This document shows positions 16,796 to 24,627 of a stretch of DNA of 64,000 nucleotides, piece by piece. A model generated the notes under the pieces. It ran no database searches. It was given only the letters and a program-made list of their open reading frames with translations, and was not told the origin of the DNA. Positions within the stretch are counted from its first letter, which is position 1, and every line of letters begins with the position of its first letter. Source of the DNA: Bifidobacterium longum subsp. infantis ATCC 15697 = JCM 1222 = DSM 20088 (lineage in GTDB: Bacteria > Actinomycetota > Actinomycetes > Actinomycetales > Bifidobacteriaceae); assembly GCF_000269965.1 (NCBI RefSeq), contig NC_017219.1:558001-622000 (forward strand). The letters run 5' to 3'. A program made the translations under genes and the position numbers.

Positions 16796-17168
16796 GACGA
16801 CGTGCCTTCCTTCCTCCGATTCGTCTACGGGTCTTCTCCTTCAACGACGGTTTGCCGGGGAATCTCGCGGGAACATGGGGTTCGAGCGGATACACCTTCG
16901 GGCCGAAACGTTGGCGCAGCATGTATCCCAGATACCGTTCCGGCTTCAGTCCCTTCGGACGCCACCAGCCCCACAGCGCGAACGGCAGACACACCACGAA
17001 CAGCAGATACGAGCCTAGGTCCGTCAGCCCCAACGACCAGAACAACGCCGCCTCCCCGCCGCCCAGGACGAGCATGCACGCGGCGGCCGCCAGTTGACGC
17101 CAGCCCAGCCCCCACATCACCTTCGCCTCGACATTGGCGATCTCCTTATACACGCGCATCTGCAACAT
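16788..17168 (-). CDS. PrgI-family mating-channel membrane protein
   Basis: A 126-residue protein beginning MLQMRVYKEIANVEAKVMWG, with two hydrophobic segments (QLAAAACMLVLGGGEAALFW and LGSYLLFVVCLPFALWGWW) and a basic tail. This size, topology and position between a TrbL-like and a VirB4-like gene are typical of PrgI proteins in Gram-positive type IV secretion systems. AAAGGA lies 8 nt before the ATG at 17168. Probably a non-functional leftover because virB4 is truncated. Confidence 0.75.
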   Translation of the reverse strand: MLQMRVYKEIANVEAKVMWGLGWRQLAAAACMLVLGGGEAALFWSLGLTDLGSYLLFVVCLPFALWGWWRPKGLKPERYLGYMLRQRFGPKVYPLEPHVPARFPGKPSLKEKTRRRIGGRKARRHV

Positions 17169-17206
17169 GAAAGAATCCTTTCCGATTGGCCCCGGTTCCG
17201 ATGCGG

Positions 17207-18052
17207 CTATTCGCCGCCTGCTATGGCGCGGCTGACACGCTGGCTCACCGCGATCACGAAGAACAGCAGGATGCCCGCCATCATGAGATTGCCGAAATTG
17301 CCCGTCACCCACGACACCATGCCCTTGTCCGCGGAATCCGGGATCCTCACGGCATCGACCACGATCCGCTGATAGAACACCAGACAGACGAACACGCACA
17401 CCGCATTCACCGACGTACGCGCATACGACTTGAAGAAACCCACGCCGATCGGCTTGGTATCCTCATGCACCAGAAACGCGAACGGCAACGACTGAAACGC
17501 CGTCAACGCATACAACTCGATGAACCGCACATACAGCACCACCGTGAACACCACCGACGCCAACTGGGACAACAACCACGGGATCACCAGCAGAAAGAAC
17601 AACGCCGCCTGCCCCATCACACCTGCATCACGGATCTGGTCGCGCATCAGATCGCCCAACTGGCCACCCTCGCCCGCCACCTCAAAGGACATCTGCGAGG
17701 ACACGCCCTGCATAAGGAACTGCGTGACCCGGTTGAACATGCCGATGAACAGACCGGCGTTCCGCACGGCGATGAACACCAACGCGATCCTGAACATGGT
17801 TCCCGCCACGATCTTCACGCCCAGATCACGGTCCGCCTCGATACGAGTCGAGTTGCGCGCCAGCTCCAACGTGAACATGACCGCGAGCACCACCGACGTC
17901 AAAGGCTTGACCGCCACCTCATGCACGCTCACCGCCAACTGGTAAAGGGCGGGATTCCACGTCTCCGGCGCCTGGGACAACAATCCGGCCGTGACCGAAC
18001 CGGCACCGCCGCCGCCGATCATGTTGAGCATCGCCACGATGAAGTCCTCCAC
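17207..18052 (-). CDS. TrbL/VirB6-like conjugation membrane protein
   Basis: A 281-residue polytopic membrane protein with about six hydrophobic segments (LTSVVLAVMFTLELARN, LFFLLVIPWLLSQLASVVF, VNAVCVFVCLVFYQRIVV, LMMAGILLFFVIAVSQ). The glycine-rich N-terminus (MLNMIGGGGAGSVTAGLL) and size match TrbL/VirB6-like channel proteins of the CD1112 type, which lie between Maff2 and PrgI as here. Confidence 0.75.
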   Translation of the reverse strand: MEDFIVAMLNMIGGGGAGSVTAGLLSQAPETWNPALYQLAVSVHEVAVKPLTSVVLAVMFTLELARNSTRIEADRDLGVKIVAGTMFRIALVFIAVRNAGLFIGMFNRVTQFLMQGVSSQMSFEVAGEGGQLGDLMRDQIRDAGVMGQAALFFLLVIPWLLSQLASVVFTVVLYVRFIELYALTAFQSLPFAFLVHEDTKPIGVGFFKSYARTSVNAVCVFVCLVFYQRIVVDAVRIPDSADKGMVSWVTGNFGNLMMAGILLFFVIAVSQRVSRAIAGGE

Positions 18053-18071
18053 AACACGCCCCCGAACCGAC

Positions 18072-18278
18072 TCAACCCAACGCGACCGCGTTGAAGACCT
18101 GCGCGGCCGCGATGATCATGCCCCCGCCCACGATCTGCCACAACCCCGACTGCGTCTGCGGCCCGTTATGATCCTTCAGGCCGCCGCCGAATGTGACGGC
18201 GCCCCACACCAGCCACAGGCCACCACCGATGGTGGCGAACCTGACGAACAACTGAAGCACCTGATTCAACAAATCCAC
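18072..18278 (-). CDS. Maff2-family small membrane protein
   Basis: A 68-residue protein (MDLLNQVLQLFVRFATIGGG ... GGGMIIAAAQVFNAVALG) with two hydrophobic segments separated by a polar loop DHNGPQTQSG. Maff2 proteins are found just upstream of TrbL-like genes in integrative conjugative elements, as here. It is the first gene of what remains of the conjugation operon. Confidence 0.8.
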   Translation of the reverse strand: MDLLNQVLQLFVRFATIGGGLWLVWGAVTFGGGLKDHNGPQTQSGLWQIVGGGMIIAAAQVFNAVALG

Positions 18279-18432
18279 GACGGCCTCCTCTGATGACGAT
18301 CAAGGAGCCCGACAGGCAACGGTCTCCGTTGACACCCATCGTCAGGGAAAGCCGGCGGAATAGCGGCGGACAAGAATGGTCTCGTTGTCCTTTATGTGCG
18401 GTGAGACCGTTTTGATCAGGACGAATAAAGAA

Positions 18433-18455
18433 GGAGGCGAGCAAAGCTCGCCTCC
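18433..18455 (-). terminator. Hairpin downstream of the lactococcin-like gene
   Basis: GGAGGCGAGC at 18433-18442 pairs perfectly with 18446-18455 around a 3-nt loop. On the minus strand it follows the stop at 18475 and is succeeded by the T-rich TTCTTTATTC. Confidence 0.7.
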
Positions 18456-18474
18456 TCGATTCATAGAGTCAAAT

Positions 18475-18774
18475 TCAGCGGAACCAGACCTGAGCGTGAT
18501 AGCTGGTCGAGTACCCGTCATCGGCGTATGCGCGGCTGGACTGCAGAGTCCACACGGTGCTTGCTACGCGCCTACCATGCTGCGCATAGGAGCGACCTTG
18601 GGTTCCTCCGTTGGTCCAAGTCTGGGCCAAGGCATAGTCCGTGCCGGCATGGAGAGCGTAGGTTCCGGCCGCGTTAGCGGCAGGAACGGTGAAAGCCATC
18701 ACGGCTGCCGCAGCTGCGGCGACGGCTCCGACTTTGCCCAGCAGACCGATTTTGCTTTTGGCGGTGGTGTTCAT
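18475..18774 (-). CDS. Secreted lactococcin 972-like peptide
   Basis: A 99-residue preprotein. The start at 18774 has GGAGGAAGG upstream. The N-terminus is a clear Sec signal (KSKIGLLGKVGAVAAAAAAV then TVPAANA, cleavage A-A-N-A/A), leaving a mature chain of about 65 residues with no Cys, rich in Ser, Tyr, Ala and Gly. Length, absence of Cys, a His/Arg-containing middle (YAQHGRRVASTVW) and an aromatic C-terminus (YHAQVWFR) fit the lactococcin 972 family, which inhibits septum formation by binding lipid II. The family call is from overall look, not a diagnostic motif. A TetR operator overlaps its promoter. Confidence 0.5.
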   Translation of the reverse strand: MNTTAKSKIGLLGKVGAVAAAAAAVMAFTVPAANAAGTYALHAGTDYALAQTWTNGGTQGRSYAQHGRRVASTVWTLQSSRAYADDGYSTSYHAQVWFR

Positions 18775-18823
18775 GGGAGTTCCTTCCTCCCTGGGTTGTC
18801 CAACCTTTCCGGTTGGTGCTCCC

Positions 18824-18853
18824 ATAATATGCATTGACTGACTAGTCAGTCAA
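18824..18853 (-). promoter_or_regulatory. Promoter and TetR-type operator of the lactococcin-like gene
   Basis: On the minus strand TTGACT (18853-18848) and TATTAT (18829-18824) are separated by 18 nt, a good sigma-70-type promoter. The perfect 20-bp palindrome 18834-18853 (TTGACTGACT plus its complement) covers the -35 box and most of the spacer. A related palindrome lies before the adjacent tetR gene. Confidence 0.75.
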
Positions 18854-18885
18854 CAAGAATCGTTGATTCTTGCCATACGATTCCC

Positions 18886-19446
18886 TTATAGCCTGTTATC
18901 AGAGAGTTCAGCCGCTTTGCTCAGACCGGTTAGGGACAGATAGAAATCAAGAGCCTGACGGAGCTGCTGCTTATTCTTCCATCGATCGGACCTTATGACG
19001 GCGATGTACATATCGATTAGGGCTCCTGCCTTAATGCTGTCATGGGCGTCGTTGAGCTGCCCAAACAAGACTAGTTCAAGTGCTTCCTCCCACTTCATGT
19101 GCCCCGCGTTCTCCGCTCGGGCTTTTTCTTCATGCAGCAGCAATCCGGAACGTATTCGCGCATCTTCATAGTGCATGTCAGCAATCGCGGCGAGAATCCG
19201 AGCGAAATCGCTTCTGCCGCTACATTGGGACACTTTTGCGCACAGGCGCTCATCGCACCATTGGATAAGCGTATCCCGTAATGCTTCCTTCGTGTGAAAA
19301 TGGAACAGCACTGTGCCACGCGTCAAACCAAGTCGGTCAGCGACGCCCTGCAATGTGGTCTTCGCATATCCCTGTGTTTCAAATTCGAGAGCCGCGGCTT
19401 CGAGCAGGGCTTCGCGCGTTCTACGTCTCCGTTCCGCACTATTCAT
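18886..19446 (-). CDS. TetR-family transcriptional regulator
   Basis: A 186-residue TetR-type repressor. The N-terminal DNA-binding domain reads RREALLEAAALEFETQGYAK-like, then TTLQGVADRLGLTRGTVLFH and FHTKEALRDTLI, with the helix-turn-helix at about residues 25-50. The rest is the helical ligand-binding part. The FHF after the recognition helix and the wide family resemblance to gamma-butyrolactone receptors (ArpA/ScbR-like) suggest a small-molecule inducer, but this is inference. The start at 19446 has GAGG 7-9 nt upstream. Matching operators before this gene and before the lactococcin-like gene suggest that it represses both. Confidence 0.85.
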   Translation of the reverse strand: MNSAERRRRTREALLEAAALEFETQGYAKTTLQGVADRLGLTRGTVLFHFHTKEALRDTLIQWCDERLCAKVSQCSGRSDFARILAAIADMHYEDARIRSGLLLHEEKARAENAGHMKWEEALELVLFGQLNDAHDSIKAGALIDMYIAVIRSDRWKNKQQLRQALDFYLSLTGLSKAAELSDNRL

Positions 19447-19463
19447 CGATATCCTCGCATTCA

Positions 19464-19478
19464 TTGACTAATCAGTCA
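19464..19478. promoter_or_regulatory. Second TetR-type operator, before tetR
   Basis: TTGACTAATCAGTCA shares the TGACT...AGTCA half-sites of the 18834-18853 palindrome with one asymmetric centre position. It lies about 20 nt upstream of the tetR start, suited for autorepression. Confidence 0.65.
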
Positions 19479-19509
19479 GTATGAGTAAGGATATCTTATC
19501 GTGAATAAA

Positions 19510-20811
19510 TCATCTAATGGGCATGCCGATATGTCGATTTAGCATGATTCCGGCGCGGAATACATCGGCTGTGGGACGGCTGATGTTGAGGCTGGCGCCG
19601 ATGGCGTCTGTGCAGGCTTTGGTGATGGATAGTCCGAGGCCGTGGCCAGGTTGGTTGGCCATGCGGGTTGCGTCTCCTCGGTGGAATGGTTGGATGAGGT
19701 CGGCCGTGGCTTCGGGGTGGTCCGGCTGTTTTGTGGTGTTGGTGATGCTGATGGTGACGTGCTGCTTGTCGTCGTGGATGGTGCAGGTGATGGCGCCGTG
19801 GTCGGTGTTGTGGATGATGGCGTTGCGTATCAGGTTGTCCACAGCGAGCGAGAGGTAGCGCGGGTTCGTCTCGATGAAGGGGCCGTGGTATGCGGCGAGT
19901 CCGTCGGCGTCGATGCGCAGGTGACGTGCCTGTGCCTGTTCGCGGTGGGTTTCGAGCGTGTCGCGTACGATGCGGGCGGGGTCCACGGTTTCCGTGCTGG
20001 TGTCGGGCACGGTCTGGATGCGGGAGAGTTCGAGCAGACTGTTGATGAGTTCACTGCTTTTGCGGTTCGCTTCGATGGCGTGGCTGATGGCTGGTTTGAC
20101 GTCCTCGGGGAACCGGTCCTGGGCCATGAGCGCTTCGAGGCTGGTGCCGATGGTCGTGATCGGTGTTTTCAGTTCGTGGCTGGCGTTGCGGATGAACGAT
20201 CGTTGCAGTTCGTTGGATTGCTCGATGCGGTCGAGCATCGTGTTGAGCGCGTCGGCTAGGCCGGCGGTCTCGGCGTCGGGATGATCGAGGCTGATGCGCC
20301 CGGCGGGATGGTCGGGGTCGAGTTGGCCGGTCTGGCGGCTGATGGAGTCGAGGTGTGCGGTGAGTTTGCCCGACAGGTTCCAGACGAGGAGCACGGCCAG
20401 GAGCGCGGATACGGCGAACACGGCGAGCGATCCGTAGCGCATCCATTGCACGACGCCGTCCCTGACGGTGAGCACCACGCCCTCCGTGCCGGTCTGCCCG
20501 GCGGTCGGAGAGAGAATGGCACCGGTCACGTCGCAGGGATCCGCGTTACATGAGTCGGCCGTGCCGGGAACCCCGTCCTGGGGCGTGGCAGGTTCCGTCG
20601 TGATGGTGTTCTGGTTGCTGCCTGTGGAGATGGTGTCCACCTGATGCTGGAACGCCCAGTCGAGCGAGATGTTCTGTACGAGGATCACGGCGAGGAGCAT
20701 GCCGAGCAGGAGCAGTCCGACGGTGACGGCGAGGCGGATGCGGAAGCTGGCGGGTTTGCGCGGGCGCGCGGCGTGCCCGGCCGGCCGGTTGGTCGTGTCG
20801 GTGTCGGTCAT
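19510..20811 (-). CDS. Sensor histidine kinase, HisKA type with HAMP
   Basis: A 433-residue two-transmembrane kinase. TM1 is at about residues 25-45 (LAVTVGLLLLGMLLAVILV), followed by an extracellular loop with a CNADPC pair that may form a disulfide, TM2 (GSLAVFAVSALLAVLLVW), a HAMP domain, the H box SFIRNASHELKTPITTI, N box VDNLIRNAIIHN and G box GHGLGLSITKAC. Downstream partner of the OmpR regulator: its ATG at 20811 overlaps the regulator stop by 4 nt. The signal probably comes from outside the cell, perhaps an antimicrobial peptide, given the divergent exporter operon. Confidence 0.9.
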   Translation of the reverse strand: MTDTDTTNRPAGHAARPRKPASFRIRLAVTVGLLLLGMLLAVILVQNISLDWAFQHQVDTISTGSNQNTITTEPATPQDGVPGTADSCNADPCDVTGAILSPTAGQTGTEGVVLTVRDGVVQWMRYGSLAVFAVSALLAVLLVWNLSGKLTAHLDSISRQTGQLDPDHPAGRISLDHPDAETAGLADALNTMLDRIEQSNELQRSFIRNASHELKTPITTIGTSLEALMAQDRFPEDVKPAISHAIEANRKSSELINSLLELSRIQTVPDTSTETVDPARIVRDTLETHREQAQARHLRIDADGLAAYHGPFIETNPRYLSLAVDNLIRNAIIHNTDHGAITCTIHDDKQHVTISITNTTKQPDHPEATADLIQPFHRGDATRMANQPGHGLGLSITKACTDAIGASLNISRPTADVFRAGIMLNRHIGMPIR

Positions 20812-21470
20812 GGTATGCGGTATCCCTCTCCGCGCGACGAGGCGATGAGCGAGGGGTCGGGCAGTTTGCGTCGTAGCGAGTAGACGGCGGTCTTGACGAG
20901 GTCGGGCTGGTCGTGCGCCTCGGACGGCCACAGGGATTCGAGAAGGGCGCGGGTGTTGATCCACCCGCCGTCGGCGCGCAGCAGTTCCTCCAGGAGCGAG
21001 TATTCGCGGGGTGCGAGGTCGAGAGGCCGGCCGTCCGCGTAGGCGAGCCGTCTCACGGTATCGACGGACAGCCGTCCCCGTGAGATCACGGTGGGCGCGT
21101 CGTCGGCGTCGCCTCGGCGCAGGAGCGCGCGGATGCGGGCGAGGAGTTCGGGGTAGGCGAACGGTTTGGGCAGGTAGTCGTCGGCTCCGAGGTCAAGGCC
21201 GTGCACGCGGTCCTCGATGCTGCCGGCCGCGGTGAGCATGAGCGTGCGTACGGGGATGCGCAGCCTGTCCGCGGTGCGCATGACCTCGTCTCCGGAGAGC
21301 ACGGGCAGATCACGGTCGAGGAGCATCACGTCGTATTCCCCCCGTGAGAGCAGGTCCAGCGCCTCGACGCCGGTGCCTGCCAGTCCGGTCGCGTACCCCT
21401 CGTGCCTGAGACAGTCGTCCAGCACGGCCGACAAGTCGGCGTCGTCCTCGACGATCAGGATCCTCGCCAT
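20808..21470 (-). CDS. OmpR/PhoB-family response regulator
   Basis: A 220-residue regulator: receiver with ILIVEDDADL, YDVMLLDRDLPVLSG (phospho-acceptor Asp), the TLMLTAAGS Thr region and DDYLPKPFAYPELLARI (conserved Lys); then a winged-helix domain with LDLAPREYSLLEELLRADGG and VKTAVYSLRRKLPD. GGAGG lies 9 nt before the ATG at 21470; a longer frame reaches 21683. It is divergent from the lipoprotein/ABC operon at 21671-25736, which is its likely target. Confidence 0.9.
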   Translation of the reverse strand: MARILIVEDDADLSAVLDDCLRHEGYATGLAGTGVEALDLLSRGEYDVMLLDRDLPVLSGDEVMRTADRLRIPVRTLMLTAAGSIEDRVHGLDLGADDYLPKPFAYPELLARIRALLRRGDADDAPTVISRGRLSVDTVRRLAYADGRPLDLAPREYSLLEELLRADGGWINTRALLESLWPSEAHDQPDLVKTAVYSLRRKLPDPSLIASSRGEGYRIP

Positions 21471-21670
21471 ATTTCGTTGCCTCCGATTCCGATTCATGGC
21501 CTTCATGCGATTGCCTTCGCGTTCTCCATTGTGGTCGGCGTGGGTGTGCGTTAGGTGAGCGCGACACGCACCCATCGCACACGGAGAGCCGGCTGTAATG
21601 GGCATCGTCCGGCAACCGCCGGGCCAAAGCATCGCCCCGGCAGCGGCGAACCCATGCAAGGGAGGAACAC

Positions 21671-22075
21671 ATGCGAACCACATCCGTATTCAGACTGTCG
21701 GCGGCCGCGGCGCTGGCCGCCGCGCTGGCCGCGCCATTGTCGGCATGCGGCCAACAGCAGTCGTCGCAGTCATCCGGCGCGCCCTCCGCGACGACGTCGC
21801 AGGACGCGGCGCCGAAGACCGACAGCCAGGGCGGCGACGCGCCGCAGGGATCGAACCCGGCCTCGAAACAGGCCGCCGAACGATACCGCGACTGTCTCAC
21901 GGCGGCGGGAGTGCCCGCGCAGATCATGGACGGCAACTGGGTCGTGCTCCAATGGACCGGCGACGGCTCCGGCTCGGTGTCCTCGGGGTCCACGGACGGT
22001 GACCGGGACAAGGCCATCAAGGAATGCCAAGCCAAGGTGCCCGACTACCACGATCCCGACTTCAACACCAAGTAA
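21671..22075 (+). CDS. Small lipoprotein (134 aa)
   Basis: A 134-residue secreted lipoprotein with a signal peptide (RLSAAAALAAALAAPLSAC) and lipobox LSAC, followed by a Ser/Gln/Asp-rich linker and a compact domain with two Cys (YRDCLTAAGVP, IKECQAKVP). GGGAGG lies before the ATG. It heads the operon that ends with the ABC permease and shares its spaced Cys pattern with the next lipoprotein, so both may be the same extracytoplasmic domain type. Function unknown; perhaps a substrate trap for the exporter. Confidence 0.75.
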   Translation: MRTTSVFRLSAAAALAAALAAPLSACGQQQSSQSSGAPSATTSQDAAPKTDSQGGDAPQGSNPASKQAAERYRDCLTAAGVPAQIMDGNWVVLQWTGDGSGSVSSGSTDGDRDKAIKECQAKVPDYHDPDFNTK

Positions 22076-22110
22076 ACAGACCGCACCAGCCGATGGAAGG
22101 GGAAACCACC

Positions 22111-22797
22111 ATGACCACCAGCACATCATCCATCCTCCGCCAAGAAACGCTGCGCAGGGCCGCCGCGCTGCTGTCCTGCATGGGACTGCTCGTCTCGCTG
22201 ACGGCATGCTCAACGCCCTGGAACCAGAACACGGCCGACGACGCGCAGACATCCGGCACCAGAATCGCGCCGAGCATGAGCGCCCTGTTCGACCAGTACC
22301 TCGCCAAGGACACACTCAGCCAGTTCGAGCGCGACGTGCTCCAACGGGCCAAGAAGACCGGCAAGATCAGCGCCGAGGACTACGAGACCGCGCACGACAA
22401 ACAGACCGCGTGCATGGCCGAGAACGGGTGGCAGGAACAGACCCGCAAACTGTCCAACGGACTCTACCAGACCACCGGTGTGACGCCGGTGCCATCGACC
22501 GACGCCGAAGTGAACAAGTACATGGAGGCATCCAACACCTGCTCCGAGGGTACCAGCAAGATCATCGAATCCCTCTACCAGCTCCAGCAGGGCAACCCGG
22601 GCCTCCTGGCCGACCCGTACGAGACCGCCGTGGAATGCCTGAAGAAAAGCAGCCTCGTCGATGACGCCTACACCGGACGCAAACTCGAAAACGCGTTGAA
22701 CGGGGACGGAGCGTCCAAAGGACTGCCGTTCGACGCCTCGTCGGACGCCGCCCAGTCATGCTTCACCGGAGCCGGCCTTGCCGTCAACATCGGCTGA
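22111..22797 (+). CDS. Lipoprotein (228 aa)
   Basis: A 228-residue lipoprotein with signal peptide RRAAALLSCMGLLVSLTAC and lipobox LTAC, then a largely helical domain with Cys at QTACMAENGWQ, SNTCSEGT, VECLKKS and AQSCFTGAG. CMxENGW/CLTAAG-like segments resemble those of the preceding lipoprotein. GGAAGGGG precedes the ATG at 22111. It probably acts at the outer face of the membrane with the adaptor and ABC transporter that follow. Confidence 0.75.
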   Translation: MTTSTSSILRQETLRRAAALLSCMGLLVSLTACSTPWNQNTADDAQTSGTRIAPSMSALFDQYLAKDTLSQFERDVLQRAKKTGKISAEDYETAHDKQTACMAENGWQEQTRKLSNGLYQTTGVTPVPSTDAEVNKYMEASNTCSEGTSKIIESLYQLQQGNPGLLADPYETAVECLKKSSLVDDAYTGRKLENALNGDGASKGLPFDASSDAAQSCFTGAGLAVNIG

Positions 22798-22829
22798 CGA
22801 ACAAGCATCCGACGAAAGGAAACGACCAC

Positions 22830-23882
22830 ATGAAAACACGAATCCTGACCCCGCTGATCCTGACCGGCCTGGGGATGCTGTCCGCGGGCGTGCTCGTCAC
22901 CGCGCTCGTCATCCCCACGCCCACACCCGACGGACTGTCCGCGGCCACGAGCCCCGACACCGTCACGGCCAGCCGCCAGCAGTTCGACGACGAACGGACC
23001 GTCGAGGCCTCGTTCGAGACCAGCGCGGAACAATCGCTCACCTCGCGCGCCGCCGGCACCGTCAGCGAAACCCTGTGCATGCCCGGCCAAGCGGTCGAAT
23101 CCGGCAAACGACTGCTGTCCGTGGACGGCAAACCCGTCATCGCCCTGCACACCGACACGCCCCTCTACCGCGAGATCGGCACCGGCGACACCGGGCCCGA
23201 CGTGCTCGCCCTGCAACAGGAACTCGCCCGCCTCGGCTACAACGCCGAAGGCAACGGCACCTACGGGTGGCGCACCAAGGACGGCGTCAACCAGCTGCTC
23301 TCGCAGGCCGGCGATCGCAACCCCGACGGCAGGATCGGACCGACCGACGTGGCATGGCTGCCCCAGACCACCGCCACACCAACCCAATGCACGGCCGGAC
23401 TGAACACCAACCTGACGGACGGTGCCGAAATCATGAAGACCGGCGGCCAACTGACGGCCATCACCTTCCCCACGCCGGCGAACCTGAGAGAAGGCAAACG
23501 CACGTTCACGCTCTTCGGCGTCAAGACCAGCCTCGACAAGACCGACGGCAGGATCAGCGACCAGAAATTCCTCGACCAGATCCAGGCCAGCGACGGCTAC
23601 AAGACCACCCTCGCCGACCAAGGCGGCAAGAAACCAACCGCCACCCTCGCGCTCGAACAACCCATCGACGCGATCAAGGTCCCGCCCTCCGCCATCACCG
23701 GCCAGAACGGCACCCGCGCCTGTGTCTCGCCCGACGGCAAACAGGCTATCCCCGTCACCGTCATCGGCTCCGCCCTCGGCGCCACGCTCATCCAACCCGA
23801 ACAAGCCGACGCGACAATCGGCAAAGTCGCCCTCGGCCACAAACTCGACGACATCCAATGCCCCGCCGCAATGCAGCACTGA
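22830..23882 (+). CDS. Peptidoglycan-binding/efflux adaptor-like membrane protein
   Basis: A 350-residue protein with one N-terminal membrane anchor (LILTGLGMLSAGVLVTALVI), a barrel-sandwich/lipoyl-like portion (RAAGTVSETLCMPGQAVESG, KPVIALHTDTPLYREIGTGD) and a peptidoglycan-binding-type helical insert (GPDVLALQQELARLGYNAEG). This order is typical of actinobacterial adaptors linked with MacB-type ABC exporters. AAAGGA lies before the ATG at 22830. Next in order come the ATPase and permease. Confidence 0.75.
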   Translation: MKTRILTPLILTGLGMLSAGVLVTALVIPTPTPDGLSAATSPDTVTASRQQFDDERTVEASFETSAEQSLTSRAAGTVSETLCMPGQAVESGKRLLSVDGKPVIALHTDTPLYREIGTGDTGPDVLALQQELARLGYNAEGNGTYGWRTKDGVNQLLSQAGDRNPDGRIGPTDVAWLPQTTATPTQCTAGLNTNLTDGAEIMKTGGQLTAITFPTPANLREGKRTFTLFGVKTSLDKTDGRISDQKFLDQIQASDGYKTTLADQGGKKPTATLALEQPIDAIKVPPSAITGQNGTRACVSPDGKQAIPVTVIGSALGATLIQPEQADATIGKVALGHKLDDIQCPAAMQH

Positions 23883-23898
23883 CACAAGGAGGACGCGC

Positions 23899-24627
23899 AT
23901 GAGCACCAGCATCCTGCCCCTCGAAACGGTCGCGGACCCCGTGCCGACACGGCCAATCGACTCCGCGCGGCCCGCGGCCGGCGGAATACCGTCGGTCACG
24001 GGCGAGCACGTGGGCCACCGGTTCGCGGACGGCCCCTGGCTGTTCCGCGACCTTGACTTCACCCTCACGACCGGCGAGGCCGTCGGCCTGTGCGGGCCGT
24101 CCGGCTCTGGCAAATCCACCCTCCTGTCCATCATCGCCGGCTTCGAGCCGCCCGCCGAAGGAACCATCCGACGCAGCCGGGTCAACCGCGTGCGCTGGGT
24201 GTTCCAGAACCCCCACGGCATGCCACGGCGCACCGCCATCGACCACGTCGTCCAACCACTCCTCGGCCAGGGCATCGACCGCACGCAGGCCGAAGACGAA
24301 GCCATCGCCATCATGAGCACGTTCCACCTGACCAAAGTCGCCGCACGCGAGTTCCGGGAACTATCCGGAGGCGAAGCACAGCGTCTCATGCTCGCCCGTG
24401 CCATCGCCAGCAAACCCGACCTCCTCCTCGTGGACGAACCCACCGCCCAACTCGACCAGCGCACCGCCAACGACATCGATTCCACCCTCACCGGACTCGC
24501 GCAAGGCGACGCGATCGTCGTCATAGCCACCCACGACCCCAACACCCGGGCCGCGTGCACCCGCGTCATCGACCTCGCGTGGCACAATCCGAACCCCAAC
24601 ATCGACACCAAGGACGACACACGATGA
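23899..24627 (+). CDS. ABC transporter ATPase (MacB/LolD type)
   Basis: A 242-residue ATPase. Walker A is GPSGSGKS (about residue 72), the signature is ELSGGEAQRLMLARAIA and Walker B LLLVDEPTAQLD, with the switch His in VIATHDPNT. It has a ~35-residue N-terminal extension before the nucleotide-binding fold. AAGGAGG lies before the ATG at 23899. Its stop overlaps the permease start. Confidence 0.9.
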   Translation: MSTSILPLETVADPVPTRPIDSARPAAGGIPSVTGEHVGHRFADGPWLFRDLDFTLTTGEAVGLCGPSGSGKSTLLSIIAGFEPPAEGTIRRSRVNRVRWVFQNPHGMPRRTAIDHVVQPLLGQGIDRTQAEDEAIAIMSTFHLTKVAAREFRELSGGEAQRLMLARAIASKPDLLLVDEPTAQLDQRTANDIDSTLTGLAQGDAIVVIATHDPNTRAACTRVIDLAWHNPNPNIDTKDDTR

